From Caribbeanibacter sp964518305 (GTDB lineage Bacteria; Gemmatimonadota; Gemmatimonadetes; Palauibacterales; Palauibacteraceae), in the NCBI GenBank assembly GCA_964518305.1, contig CAZFDK010000001.1, positions 62,001 to 126,000 of the forward strand: a stretch of 64,000 bases of DNA, in the 5' to 3' direction. The first letter of the stretch is position 1; every line of letters begins with the position of its first letter. The position numbers and the translations under genes were made by a program. Below are positions 31,668 through 40,080 of this stretch, piece by piece. The notes under the pieces are model-generated. The model had not been told where the DNA came from and did not search any database. It saw nothing but the letters and a program-made list of their open reading frames with translations.

Positions 31668-32336
31668 CTACAGGAACGTGGCGATCTCGTGCAGAGATTT
31701 CTTCCCGATTTCGGGAACGCCCGCGTCGTCGGCGGGAAACCCCGTCACCAGCAGGAGGAACGGTCGCTCGTTCTCGGGTCGGTCCAGGAGCTCGTTCAGG
31801 AAGTTCATGGGGCTTGGCGTATGGGTGAGCGTCGCCAGCCCGGCGTGGTGGAGGGCGGTGATCAGGATTCCCGTGGCGATGCCCACCGATTCCTGCACGT
31901 AGTAGTGCTTCCGCTGCTCGCCGTCGTCGGTGACGCCGTAGCTTTCGGCGAACACGGCGATCAGGTAGGGCGCCCGCTCCAGGAACGGCTTCTCGGGATC
32001 GGTCCCCAGTGGCTGCAGGGCCTCGAGCCACTCCTCGGTGGCGCGCTCCTCGTAGAACTTCCGCTCCTCCTCCTCGGCCGCCTCCCGGACCCGCGACTTC
32101 ACGTCGTCGCTCTCCACCACCGCGAAGTGCCAGGGCTGCATGTTGGCGCCGCTCGGAGCCCGCCCCGCCGCCCGGATCGCCTCCTCGATGATGTCCCGGG
32201 GCACGGGCTCGTCGGAGTACTCGCGGACCGAACGTCTCCGCTCCATCTCCTGCCGGAAGGTCCGCACCCGGCGGCGCATCTCCTCCATCGGATAGCGGCG
32301 GTATTCCTCCAGCGGCCGAACGTCGTGCGTGCTCAC
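31668..32336 (-). CDS. Nitroreductase-family FMN oxidoreductase (iodotyrosine deiodinase-like)
   Basis: A 222-residue flavoprotein. It has the FMN-binding RRSVREYSDEPVP, the long conserved IIEEAIRAAGRAPSGANMQPWHFAVV, the VQESVGIATGILITALHHAGL helix and the TGFPADDA motif. The N-terminal block and spacing resemble the BluB/iodotyrosine-deiodinase branch more than NfsB. It would use NAD(P)H or another donor to reduce nitro, halogenated or similar aromatic substrates; the true substrate is unknown. GTG 32336 overlaps the transferase stop by four bases, so the two are made together. Confidence 0.9.
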   Translation of the reverse strand: MSTHDVRPLEEYRRYPMEEMRRRVRTFRQEMERRRSVREYSDEPVPRDIIEEAIRAAGRAPSGANMQPWHFAVVESDDVKSRVREAAEEEERKFYEERATEEWLEALQPLGTDPEKPFLERAPYLIAVFAESYGVTDDGEQRKHYYVQESVGIATGILITALHHAGLATLTHTPSPMNFLNELLDRPENERPFLLLVTGFPADDAGVPEIGKKSLHEIATFL

Positions 32337-33772
32337 GAGACAGCTGCTCCTCCGTCGCGTCGAGAGTCCGAGGCGGCGTCCAGGCGACCGTTCGAGAGGG
32401 CGGCGGTCGTCACGCCGCCGAAGGCCAGGGAGCGGCTCTCTTCACGGCTCACGGGCAGATCGAGCCGTTCGAGAGGGAGCCCCGGCTCGGCCACCACGCG
32501 AGCGTCTCCGGGTGTCACTTCCACGTGCAGCCGGGGGTGCTCCACGGCGTCCTCCAGGGAGAGGCCGCCCCGCAGGTGGCCGAGAAGCGCCTGGGCGACG
32601 ACCGTCGGAATACGCTCCGCGCCGGGCGATCCGATGGCCAGGACCCGGCCGTCGGGGTGCCGCACCGCGGTGGGTGCCATGTTCGAGGAGAGGCGCTCTC
32701 CCGGGTCCAGGGCGTGGAACTCCCCCCGGGTCAGGTCCCGCTCGCCCAGGGCGTTGTTGAGCCAGAGCCCCGTGCCCGGCGGCATCACCCCGGAGCCGTA
32801 GCCGTCGGAGCAGGTGACGGAGCACGCCAATCCGTCGGCGTCGACTGCCGACGTGTGGATCGTGGAGCTGGATTCCTGCAGCCGGAAGCGGGCCACCGCC
32901 TCCAGCGCGTCCGCGAGGCGGCGGACGTCTCCCGCGCTCCACCGGTCCCGCGGTGTGTCGGGCAGGAGTCGCAGGACGGCGGCCAGTACGGCCCCGCCCA
33001 TGGCGGGGGGCGGGTTCGTGGCCACGCTCCACTCGTCCACAGCCGCGCGGAGCGGCGCTCGCCACTCGACGTCGTAGGACGCCAGGTCCCGCCGGGTGAG
33101 GAGGCCGCCCTCGGCCTGCACGTGGTCCGCGATCCGACGGGCCACCTCACCCCGGTAGAAGGACTCGGCTCCCCTCTCCGCCAGCACGTCCAGCGTCGCC
33201 GGCAGGCCCTCGACGCGCACCGTGTCGCCGGCCTCCAGCAGCCGCCCCTCCCCGTCGTGGAGCACTCCCCGGCTCCGGGGGTCCACACCGTAGATCTCAT
33301 CGTGGGCGTGCTTCAGGAAGACGCGGCACGCGGCGGGGAGGGGGAACCCGGAACGGGCGAGGTCCCGGGCCGGGCCGAAGAGCTCCCTCCAGGGCACCGC
33401 CCCGAAGCGCTCGGACGCGGCGTCGAAGGCGGCCAGCAGGCCGGGCGTGGCCACGGAGCCGGGTCCCACGATCGTGGACATCCCACCGGCGAAGTCCAGC
33501 ACCACCTCCGTGCCGCCCCGGCCGAAGCGAGCCTCCGGAAGCCCCCTCCCGGGCATCTCGTGTCCCCCGTCCACGACCACCGGATCCGCCCCGTCCGGGG
33601 GCCACACCGTGATGAAGCACGCCCCGCCCAGGGAGCACATGCCGGGATGGGTGATGACCGCCAGCAGGGAGGCCGAGAGGGCCGCGTCCACGGCGTTTCC
33701 GCCCTCCCGGCCCACCCTCGTCCCGGCCCCGGCGGCCTTCTGGGAGATGGCGGCGACGGCGACCTTCGACAT
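32333..33772 (-). CDS. Gamma-glutamyltransferase-like Ntn hydrolase without signal peptide
   Basis: A 479-residue gamma-glutamyltranspeptidase homologue. The N-terminal GREGGNAVDAALSASLLAV and HPGMCSLGGACF blocks are typical. The processing site is STIHTSAVDADGLACSVT, where the Thr before IHTS aligns with the autocatalytic nucleophile; GTGLWLNNALG and APTAVRHPDGRV complete the small subunit. Unlike E. coli Ggt it has no export signal, so it should act in the cytoplasm on gamma-glutamyl compounds. It starts at ATG 33772 and is coupled to the nitroreductase. Confidence 0.88.
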   Translation of the reverse strand: MSKVAVAAISQKAAGAGTRVGREGGNAVDAALSASLLAVITHPGMCSLGGACFITVWPPDGADPVVVDGGHEMPGRGLPEARFGRGGTEVVLDFAGGMSTIVGPGSVATPGLLAAFDAASERFGAVPWRELFGPARDLARSGFPLPAACRVFLKHAHDEIYGVDPRSRGVLHDGEGRLLEAGDTVRVEGLPATLDVLAERGAESFYRGEVARRIADHVQAEGGLLTRRDLASYDVEWRAPLRAAVDEWSVATNPPPAMGGAVLAAVLRLLPDTPRDRWSAGDVRRLADALEAVARFRLQESSSTIHTSAVDADGLACSVTCSDGYGSGVMPPGTGLWLNNALGERDLTRGEFHALDPGERLSSNMAPTAVRHPDGRVLAIGSPGAERIPTVVAQALLGHLRGGLSLEDAVEHPRLHVEVTPGDARVVAEPGLPLERLDLPVSREESRSLAFGGVTTAALSNGRLDAASDSRRDGGAAVS

Positions 33773-33887
33773 GGTCCTCCCGGCTGGTGCTCTTCTCCCG
33801 TACGGCTCGCGTCGGAGATTTCCCTACGGCACGCGGGCCCGGACGCACCCAAAATACACGCGCACGTGTAACAAAACGTCCTTCCCG

Positions 33888-33945
33888 CTCGTGTAACAAA
33901 GGGATACGGGAGCGGACTCGTGTAACAAAGGGATACGGGAGCGGA
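33888..33945. repeat. Two exact 29-base tandem repeats
   Basis: The unit starts CTCGTGTAACAAAGGGATAC and ends GGGAGCGGA; copies are at 33888-33916 and 33917-33945. A third, degenerate copy (CACGTGTAACAAAACG) lies at 33863-33878. The repeat sits in the 266-base divergent gap between the transferase and lpoB genes, so it may be a regulatory array. Confidence 0.8.
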
Positions 33946-34038
33946 ACAGGTCCGTGAGAGCCCGGCGCTCGGGTCCGGAGACGGGCCGCACAGCGAGCGG
34001 GATGCACGCCCCGCCCAACCATAAAGAGGGAGAACGCG

Positions 34039-34686
34039 ATGTCACGCAGCAAGATCACGGGAGGCAACGGTCTCTGGCGTCGGGCCGCACCGACGCTCCT
34101 GCTCGTGGGTCTGTTCCTGGGCGGCTCCCTGGCGGCCTGCGGCGGGAAGCAGGTGTCGAGGATCGACCCGTCCTCGGTCACCGACCTCTCGGGACGCTGG
34201 AACGACACCGATTCCCGGCTCGTGGCCAACGCGCTCATCGAGCAGAGCCTCGACTCCCGATGGCTCGGCGAATACACCTCCCGCAACGGCGGAGAGCGTC
34301 CCACGGTCATCGTCGGCCGGTTCCGGAACCGCACGATGGAGCACGTGCCGGTGAACACCTTCCTCAACGACCTGGAGAGGGCCTTCGTCAACTCCGGCCG
34401 GGTCACCGTCGTTGCCGCCGGTGACGAGCGGGAGGAGATCCGCGAGGAGCGGGAGGACCAGCAGGAGCACGCCCGTGCGGAGACGCGAGCGCGACTGGGC
34501 CAGGAGCTCGGCGCGGACTTCATCCTCCAGGGCGAGCTGCAGGCCATCGAGGACGAGGAGGGGGACGAGAAGGTCGTCTACTACCAGGCGGACGCCACTC
34601 TCGTGGACCTGCAGTCGAACGTGACGGTCTGGTCCGGGCAGCACCGGATCAAGAAGTACATCCAGCGCGACCGCTTCGGCTTCTGA
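34039..34686 (+). CDS. lpoB: Penicillin-binding protein activator LpoB
   Basis: An outer-membrane lipoprotein that activates PBP1b-type peptidoglycan synthases by reaching through the cell wall. The 215-residue protein has a lipoprotein signal (LLLVGLFLGGSLAACGG), then the LpoB/COG3417 core: RIDPSSVTDLSGRWNDTDSR, VIVGRFRNRTMEHVPVNTF and the end SGQHRIKKYIQR. Between them is a charged helix (EEIREEREDQQEHARAETR). ATG 34039 has GAGGGAGA upstream. It is the first gene of a lipoprotein operon; the repeat array lies just before it. Confidence 0.93.
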   Translation: MSRSKITGGNGLWRRAAPTLLLVGLFLGGSLAACGGKQVSRIDPSSVTDLSGRWNDTDSRLVANALIEQSLDSRWLGEYTSRNGGERPTVIVGRFRNRTMEHVPVNTFLNDLERAFVNSGRVTVVAAGDEREEIREEREDQQEHARAETRARLGQELGADFILQGELQAIEDEEGDEKVVYYQADATLVDLQSNVTVWSGQHRIKKYIQRDRFGF

Positions 34687-34699
34687 CCGGGAGAACACG

Positions 34700-35524
34700 A
34701 TGAGACACCACGACCCCGACTCCGGCGCGGCGCGGAGCCGCCTCACGGTCCCGATCCTCCTGATCACGGTGGCAGCGGTCGTCGCGGCGAGCTGCTCGAC
34801 CCGGCGCGTGGAGGAGGAGCCCGTGATCGACCAGGGCGACCGGGTTCCGCCGGCCTCCGACACGGTCCGTCCCGGCACTGAGAGTCCCGCCGAGTCGCCG
34901 GATCGCGCGGCGGCCCTTGCGGAGTGCACCGACCAGGTCTGCGATGCCCTGGCCCGGGGCGAGCTGGCCCTGGGCATGAACGAGACCCAGGTGCGGGTCG
35001 CCACCCGCACCGGCCGGTCCGCGTGGCGGATGCGCCGTTCCGGAGAGGTCGTGATCATGTCGCCGGCCGACATGGCGCGTCCTCCGGACGACGCCGTCGC
35101 ACCAGTGGCTTGGATCCAGATCCGGGACGGCGACGTGATCCGGTACGCCTACGACGAGCCCCAGGGCATGCGGCTGGTGTCGAACCCCGGGGACACGACG
35201 CTGGCGGGCCGCGCCGAGGCACGTGGACGAGCCCTGCTTGAGGAGGGCGACCGGCTGGCGGCCGCCGGCGACCTGGACCGGGCCCTGAACCGGTACGACC
35301 GGGCGGACATTCTGCTCCGGGACGACCCCATGGTCACCTACCGGATCGCCACGACCCTGGACAAGCAGCTGCGCCCGATCCAGGCGCTGGTCCAGTACAG
35401 GCTCTTCCTGCACCGGCTCGAGCTGGAGGAGATCCGGGCCCGCGGAGAGGTGGCGGCCAACGTCGCCGAGGCCATAGCACGGGCGCGGGAGCGGATCATC
35501 GTCCTGGAGAAGAGGGGCGGCTGA
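34700..35524 (+). CDS. Lipoprotein with TPR-like region
   Basis: A 274-residue predicted lipoprotein (ILLITVAAVVAASCS lipobox). The mature part has a ~50-residue Pro/Ser-rich linker, a cysteine pair (ECTDQVCDALARGELALGM) and a C-terminal helical segment (EEGDRLAAAGDLDRALNRYD, then QLRPIQALVQYRLFLHRLE) resembling TPR repeats. It follows lpoB by 13 bases with its own GGGAG site, so it probably works with LpoB in wall synthesis. I know no family name for it. Confidence 0.75.
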   Translation: MRHHDPDSGAARSRLTVPILLITVAAVVAASCSTRRVEEEPVIDQGDRVPPASDTVRPGTESPAESPDRAAALAECTDQVCDALARGELALGMNETQVRVATRTGRSAWRMRRSGEVVIMSPADMARPPDDAVAPVAWIQIRDGDVIRYAYDEPQGMRLVSNPGDTTLAGRAEARGRALLEEGDRLAAAGDLDRALNRYDRADILLRDDPMVTYRIATTLDKQLRPIQALVQYRLFLHRLELEEIRARGEVAANVAEAIARARERIIVLEKRGG

Positions 35525-35555
35525 CCGGGCGGGGAAGGGGCTCCCCGTCCGCCGC

Positions 35556-37142
35556 ATGCTCCAGTCATCCGTGGCCCGCTTCGTCCCCGTCTCCGGGCTT
35601 CTGCTCCTGCTGGCGGCGTCCGCGACCGGGTGCGCGGGCCTCTTCACCGGGATCGGAGCGGGCAGCGGGCTACCGGACTACGAGCGGAACCTGCGCCAGA
35701 CCCTGGCCGCCGGACGGTACGAGGAGGTCGTCGGGGCGCTGAGCGACTCCACCTCCAGAATCGGCGACGACCTCCTCCGCCTGCAATTCCGCGGGCTCGC
35801 GGCCCACTACGCCGGTCAGCCGCGGGCCAGCAGCGATGCCCTGGAGGAGGCGGCGTTCCTGGCCGAGGAGCGCTACACCCGAAGCCTCACGAACGAGGCA
35901 CTCTCGCTTCTGACCAACGACCGGGTCCGGCCCTACCGGCCGGGCGACGTCGAGCGTCTCCTGATCCACCACTACGGGGCCCTCAACTACCTGGCCGCCG
36001 GAGACCCGGAGGAGGCCACCGTCGAGGCGCGCCGCCTGGCTCACGTGCTGGACCGAGTCGCGGACGAATCTCCGGGCTGGACGGAGTCCCGGGCCGGCCG
36101 GAGCCTCCGCTCCGCGCTTCGCCGCGTCACCGGCGCGGTCTTCGAGGCGGCCGGGGAGGAGAACGACGCCGACGTGGCTCACCGCCTGGCGGAGCGGGCG
36201 GCGCCCCCCGGGGAGACCGCGAGTCCGGGGCGAACGGCCGCGGACTCGCTTCCGGCGGACACGATGCGTGCCGACTCCGCCGCCGTGGCCGGGAGCCGTC
36301 GGGACGGCGAGGTGGTGTTGTTGGTGGAGCAGGGCTTCGCTCCCCACCGGATCGAGCGGTCCGCGGTGGCCGTGCTGGGCCTCGACGACGTGCGGCGGCT
36401 GCACGACGAGGGGGAGGAGCTACGCATGGCGGAGCGGAAGACAGCGTCCCTGCAGGAGGTGGCGGAGACTCCCGAGGCCGCTGGGGACTCCTTCTCCGTG
36501 GCCACGATCCTGGCCCGGGAGCTCCTGGGCAGGACGTCCGGCTCCCGCCGGTCCGGCCGGGTTCGCCTGGTCGGGGACCCCGAGGGCGGGGTGCGGCTGC
36601 TGCGGCTGGCCTGGCCAGAGCTCGCCGTGCCGGTGGCCGCCCGCCCGGTCCGGGACATCCGCCCGGCCGACTCCGTACCGGTGCAGCCCACCGTGGCGGC
36701 CGACGCCGACCTGGCCGGTGCCCTGGCCGCGGAGTTCCAGGGCGGCCAGGTGGGCCGGCTGGCTCGGACCCTGCTTCGGGCCGCGGTGAAGCAGGCGGCC
36801 GCGGAGGCGGTGTTCGAGGCGGCTGGCGGCGGAGAGGACGATGAGGGCGACGAGGACGGCGAGGGCTGGGGCGAGGCCCTGGGAACCGCGGCGAGCATCT
36901 TCGGCGCAGCGGTGGAGCGCGCCGACACCCGGTCCTGGCATCTGCTTCCGGCGCGCATCTCGGTGCTCCGTCTCCGGCTCCCGCCGGGCGAGCACCGGCT
37001 GATCCTGGAGCTCGGGCCCCAGGGAGCCGACCGCCGGCGGGAGGTCGAGATCGGGCCGGTGACGGTGCGGCGGGGTCGACCGACCGTGATATCGCGCCGG
37101 GTCTGGCCCCCGGCCGACAGGCTCGGCGCCCGCGGACGCTGA
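35556..37142 (+). CDS. COG3014-family lipoprotein of the lpoB operon
   Basis: A 528-residue lipoprotein (LLLLLAASATGCAGL lipobox). Its N-terminal half carries the COG3014 signature NEALSLLTNDRVRPYRPGDV followed by LLIHHYGALNYLAAGDPEEA, in TPR-like helices. The C-terminal half has VVLLVEQGFAPHRIE, an acidic linker (about residues 428-445) and WHLLPARISVLRLRLPPGEH. COG3014 genes often neighbour lpoB in other Gram-negatives, which supports a shared role in PBP activation or envelope assembly. It lies 31 bases after the TPR lipoprotein. The detailed function is unknown. Confidence 0.85.
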   Translation: MLQSSVARFVPVSGLLLLLAASATGCAGLFTGIGAGSGLPDYERNLRQTLAAGRYEEVVGALSDSTSRIGDDLLRLQFRGLAAHYAGQPRASSDALEEAAFLAEERYTRSLTNEALSLLTNDRVRPYRPGDVERLLIHHYGALNYLAAGDPEEATVEARRLAHVLDRVADESPGWTESRAGRSLRSALRRVTGAVFEAAGEENDADVAHRLAERAAPPGETASPGRTAADSLPADTMRADSAAVAGSRRDGEVVLLVEQGFAPHRIERSAVAVLGLDDVRRLHDEGEELRMAERKTASLQEVAETPEAAGDSFSVATILARELLGRTSGSRRSGRVRLVGDPEGGVRLLRLAWPELAVPVAARPVRDIRPADSVPVQPTVAADADLAGALAAEFQGGQVGRLARTLLRAAVKQAAAEAVFEAAGGGEDDEGDEDGEGWGEALGTAASIFGAAVERADTRSWHLLPARISVLRLRLPPGEHRLILELGPQGADRRREVEIGPVTVRRGRPTVISRRVWPPADRLGARGR

Positions 37143-37170
37143 CGTTGGAACGGCCGGGGCGGCCGCCCTC

Positions 37171-37422
37171 TCAGCCCGTCTCCCGGAAGTAGAAGCGCCG
37201 AACCTCGTCGGAGCGGCTCCCTCCGCCCACCATGGTGAGCGTGTAGCCGCTCTCCTTCATGGTCGCCACCAGGTCGTCCTCGTGGCGAATCGTGTCGGCG
37301 TTCAGCTCGAGCGGGGGCTCCTCGTCGACCTCCTGTTCCAGCCGGAACCGGCGGCCTCCCTCGTCTTCGGGCTCGCTGCGCACTACGATGACATCGTCCT
37401 GATCGGGCGGAAACTGCGGCAT
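37171..37422 (-). CDS. Small acidic hypothetical protein
   Basis: An 83-residue product from ATG 37422 with GGAG upstream. It is acidic (EPEDEGGRR, then VDEEPPLELN), with a beta-rich end YTLTMVGGGSRSDEVRRFYF. No family is recognised. It converges with the lpoB operon; the stop codons are 28 bases apart. Confidence 0.55.
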   Translation of the reverse strand: MPQFPPDQDDVIVVRSEPEDEGGRRFRLEQEVDEEPPLELNADTIRHEDDLVATMKESGYTLTMVGGGSRSDEVRRFYFRETG

Positions 37423-37566
37423 GTGACTCCCTGGTGGCCGGGCCCGAGGCCGCCCTCCGGCGTTCCGGAGGCCCGGTGGTGACCGATTATGATGGGCGTG
37501 ATCGATGAGTGATGCGGACCGGCTTTCGTCGCCAGCTACACTGTCCCGGACGGGGAGGATCCGACG

Positions 37567-38076
37567 ATGCAGGACGATCTTCTGGACGAGGCGCTCGAGG
37601 CGTGGGAGGACGCCCGGGAGGGCGTGATCGGGGAGGCGGAGAACGTTCCGGCGGATGCGTACGGCTTCCGGCCCGAGGAGGACGTCCGCTCGGTCCGGGA
37701 GCTACTCCTCCATATCATGGAGGTGTCGCTGATGATGGTGGGGGAGCTCACCCGTGAGACCACCGACTTCACCCGGGCTGCCCTTCCGGAGCTGATCGAC
37801 GCCCACCGGGGTCCGATCCGGGGACTGGAGTCCCGGGACGAGATCCTGGAGGCCCTCCGCACGACGCTCGAGGACGGCACGTCCCGGCTGCGGGAGGTCG
37901 GCGAGATTCACATGCTGGGTCCGGCCCGCCGCTTCGACGGCGAGCGCGGCACCCGGCTCGCCTGGCTCCACCACGGCATCGCCCAGGAGATGTATCACCG
38001 GGGCCAGCTCTGCACCTACGAGCGTCTGATGGGCCGGGTCCCGGCTCTTACGAAGCGGATCCGTGGGAAGGACTGA
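37567..38076 (+). CDS. DinB-family protein
   Basis: A 169-residue four-helix-bundle protein of the DinB/YfiT superfamily. The metal ligands are His in RELLLHIMEV and two in LHHGIAQEMYHRGQL, the usual three-His arrangement. The family includes thiol transferases (bacillithiol, mycothiol) and many uncharacterised enzymes. ATG 37567 has GGGGAGGA eight bases upstream. Its 3' end overlaps the convergent DUF309 gene by 29 bases. Confidence 0.88.
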   Translation: MQDDLLDEALEAWEDAREGVIGEAENVPADAYGFRPEEDVRSVRELLLHIMEVSLMMVGELTRETTDFTRAALPELIDAHRGPIRGLESRDEILEALRTTLEDGTSRLREVGEIHMLGPARRFDGERGTRLAWLHHGIAQEMYHRGQLCTYERLMGRVPALTKRIRGKD

Positions 38077-38479
38077 GCTCGGGCTCGTCGCCCCGGACCA
38101 GGCTCTCGTCCGGCTCCAGGCGCGGGGTCGGCAGCAGGTGCTGCCCGTCGTCCTGTTCGGCGGTCGGGGACTCCGCACGCCGGCCGCGGACCAGCTCCAG
38201 GCACCGGCGGGTCTCCCGGCGCAGCTCCGCCACGTCGACGCCGTGGTAGCGGTCGGGATACGGCTCCACGTAGCGGAGCGCCTTCTCCAGCTGGGCCTCG
38301 ACTCCGTTCGGGTTGTCCCGCCGGGCGTGCACGAAGGCGCTGGCATAGATGATCAGCCCCTGGTAGAAGTCGGACCCCGTCTCACGCCAGCGGTTCTCCA
38401 GGGCCTCGTGGCTCTCCCAGTAGCGTCCCTCGTTGAACAGCCGGGCGAAGTCCAGGAACGCGTCGGGGAGCGCGGTCAC
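38048..38479 (-). CDS. DUF309 domain protein
   Basis: A 143-residue protein whose first 70 residues match the DUF309 helical domain: FARLFNEGRYWESHEALENR, then GSDFYQGLIIYASAFVHAR. DUF309 proteins are small helical-hairpin proteins of unknown function. The C-terminal 55 residues are acidic and probably disordered. It overlaps DinB tail to tail and lies 18 bases after the DUF1207 gene's stop region in the opposite reading order. Confidence 0.85.
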   Translation of the reverse strand: MTALPDAFLDFARLFNEGRYWESHEALENRWRETGSDFYQGLIIYASAFVHARRDNPNGVEAQLEKALRYVEPYPDRYHGVDVAELRRETRRCLELVRGRRAESPTAEQDDGQHLLPTPRLEPDESLVRGDEPELSPSHGSAS

Positions 38480-38497
38480 GAACGCGGCGGCCGGCCG

Positions 38498-39424
38498 TCA
38501 GAAGTCGATTCGGAGGCCCAGCCCGACGAACGTCTCGTCGGTCCCCTCGAGCTGTCCCATGGACGTGGGGCCCGCGTGTCCCCTCGCCTCGAGGCGAACG
38601 TCCTGTCCCCGCACCCGGATCCGGAGCCCCCCGACGGCCGTGCCCGCCACCCCGTCGGTGTCGTCCCGGACCTCGACGTCCGCCGCGAGGAAGGGCCAGA
38701 CTCCGCTGCTCACATCCCGGCTGTCGCCCGGATCCCACTCGGCGCCGGCCTTCGCGGCGGACTCGGCCACGCCGGGATTGGCGTGGAAGGCGTATCGACC
38801 GCCCACGTACAGGCGGAGGTCCGCCGCGGGGAGGCGCCGGGCGACGACGGCTTCGAAGCCGTCCCGGGAGTGCTGGGAGAGCGGCGGGTCGAAGCGTCGC
38901 ACGAAGTCGTCGGCCAGGTGGGCGCTGTAGTGCTGGTACCCGATCCGTCCCTCCCACTCCCGGTAGCGAAAGGTGAAGGGGATATCGACCCGGTAATCCG
39001 CGGCGATGAGGTCCCGGCTCGCCGTCTCCATGAAGAAGCGCGAGAAGACGGCGACGCGAAATTCGAGCCCCAGGGCCGGTCGCCTCTCGCCCTCGGGCTG
39101 CATGAGGAGCACCGGCAGAGCGTGCCCCAGGTTCACCTCCGCCTCGATGTTCCGTCCGGCGAAGTCGGAGTCCGGGCGGTCGGCCAGCACGAAGGCCCCG
39201 CGGGAGATCGGTGCCAGGGGGGCGGCGTCGAGCCCGGGCATGAGGCTCTCGTCGGGGAAAAGGCGCTCCTGGGCGGAGGCCGCCCCCGGAAGCGCGAGGA
39301 GGCCGACGACGAGGCCCACGAGTAAGAGGGCCGCTGATCCGGCGAGAGGCGGGTGCGCGCGCCCCGATCCCGCGGACTCTGAACGGGGGGCGGCGTCGTC
39401 GGCCGAGGCAGGGGACTTCTCCAT
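38498..39424 (-). CDS. DUF1207-type outer-membrane protein
   Basis: A 308-residue exported protein. After a signal (ALLLVGLVVGLLALPGAASA) the mature region has the DUF1207 pattern: ERLFPDESLMPGLDAAPLAP near the start, then repeated amphipathic strands (VDIPFTFRYREWEGRIGYQH) ending GLGLRIDF with a terminal Phe, as in outer-membrane barrels. It starts at ATG 39424. Members of this family are poorly characterised. It is divergently transcribed from the Lrp gene. Confidence 0.82.
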   Translation of the reverse strand: MEKSPASADDAAPRSESAGSGRAHPPLAGSAALLLVGLVVGLLALPGAASAQERLFPDESLMPGLDAAPLAPISRGAFVLADRPDSDFAGRNIEAEVNLGHALPVLLMQPEGERRPALGLEFRVAVFSRFFMETASRDLIAADYRVDIPFTFRYREWEGRIGYQHYSAHLADDFVRRFDPPLSQHSRDGFEAVVARRLPAADLRLYVGGRYAFHANPGVAESAAKAGAEWDPGDSRDVSSGVWPFLAADVEVRDDTDGVAGTAVGGLRIRVRGQDVRLEARGHAGPTSMGQLEGTDETFVGLGLRIDF

Positions 39425-39603
39425 GGTGAGCTCCCTGGGGTCGTCGGGGGCATGATCCGGACGCGCGGAATCGAGCACCGGCTCTCCGCCAGCCGGCGGC
39501 CCGCGGCGGACAGGTGCGAACCTGAACGGCGACACCGATATTCACAACGCGTTCATCAACAGCTCGTCCAGCTCTCGCCGACCGGACTCGACACTGGAGC
39601 CAC

Positions 39604-40080
39604 ATGACCTATCAGAATCTGGACATTCGACTCATCAGGGAGCTCCAGGACGACGCGCGACAGTCGCTGCGGAAGCTCGCGCGGAAGCTGGATGTCTCGC
39701 CGAGCACCGTGAGCAAGCGGCTGGACGGCCTCATGGAGCGCGGCGTGATCATGGGCTTCCGTCCCGTCGTAAACTACGCGAAGCTGGGTTTCAGCCTCGT
39801 CGCCGTGACCCGCATCAAGGCACGGGGCGAGGCGCTGCAGAAGGTCGTGGACTCGCTCGTGGAGGACCCCCGCCTCACCCAGGTCTACGAGATCACCGGC
39901 GAATTCGACGTCATGGCCATCGGGCGCTTCCGAGACGAGCAGGAGATGAACCGTGAGATCAAAAGGGTCCTGAACCTGCCGGGCATCGAGGGCACGAACA
40001 CGTCCATCGTCCTCTCCTCCCCCAAGGAGACGCTGGACGTAGAGATCGACGAGGACCTGGACGCCGAGGCGCTCACGTGA
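39604..40080 (+). CDS. Lrp/AsnC-family regulator
   Basis: A 158-residue regulator with a winged helix (LDIRLIRELQDDARQSLRKL, then DVSPSTVSKRLDGLMERGVI) and a C-terminal RAM/ACT-like domain (VAVTRIKARGEAL, then YEITGEFDVMAIGRFRD). Family members sense amino acids and act as dimers to hexadecamers. Its stop overlaps the GTG start of the uracil-DNA glycosylase gene by four bases, so it is co-transcribed with DNA-repair genes, an unusual partner for an Lrp protein. It may control the divergent DUF1207 gene. Confidence 0.92.
   Translation: MTYQNLDIRLIRELQDDARQSLRKLARKLDVSPSTVSKRLDGLMERGVIMGFRPVVNYAKLGFSLVAVTRIKARGEALQKVVDSLVEDPRLTQVYEITGEFDVMAIGRFRDEQEMNREIKRVLNLPGIEGTNTSIVLSSPKETLDVEIDEDLDAEALT

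Noticed and set aside
33863..33945. CRISPR array
   Set aside because: The units are directly adjacent with no spacers and no cas gene is present.
33297..34547. 416-codon minus-strand frame spanning the repeat region and lpoB
   Set aside because: It crosses the tandem repeats, and lpoB on the plus strand is well supported.
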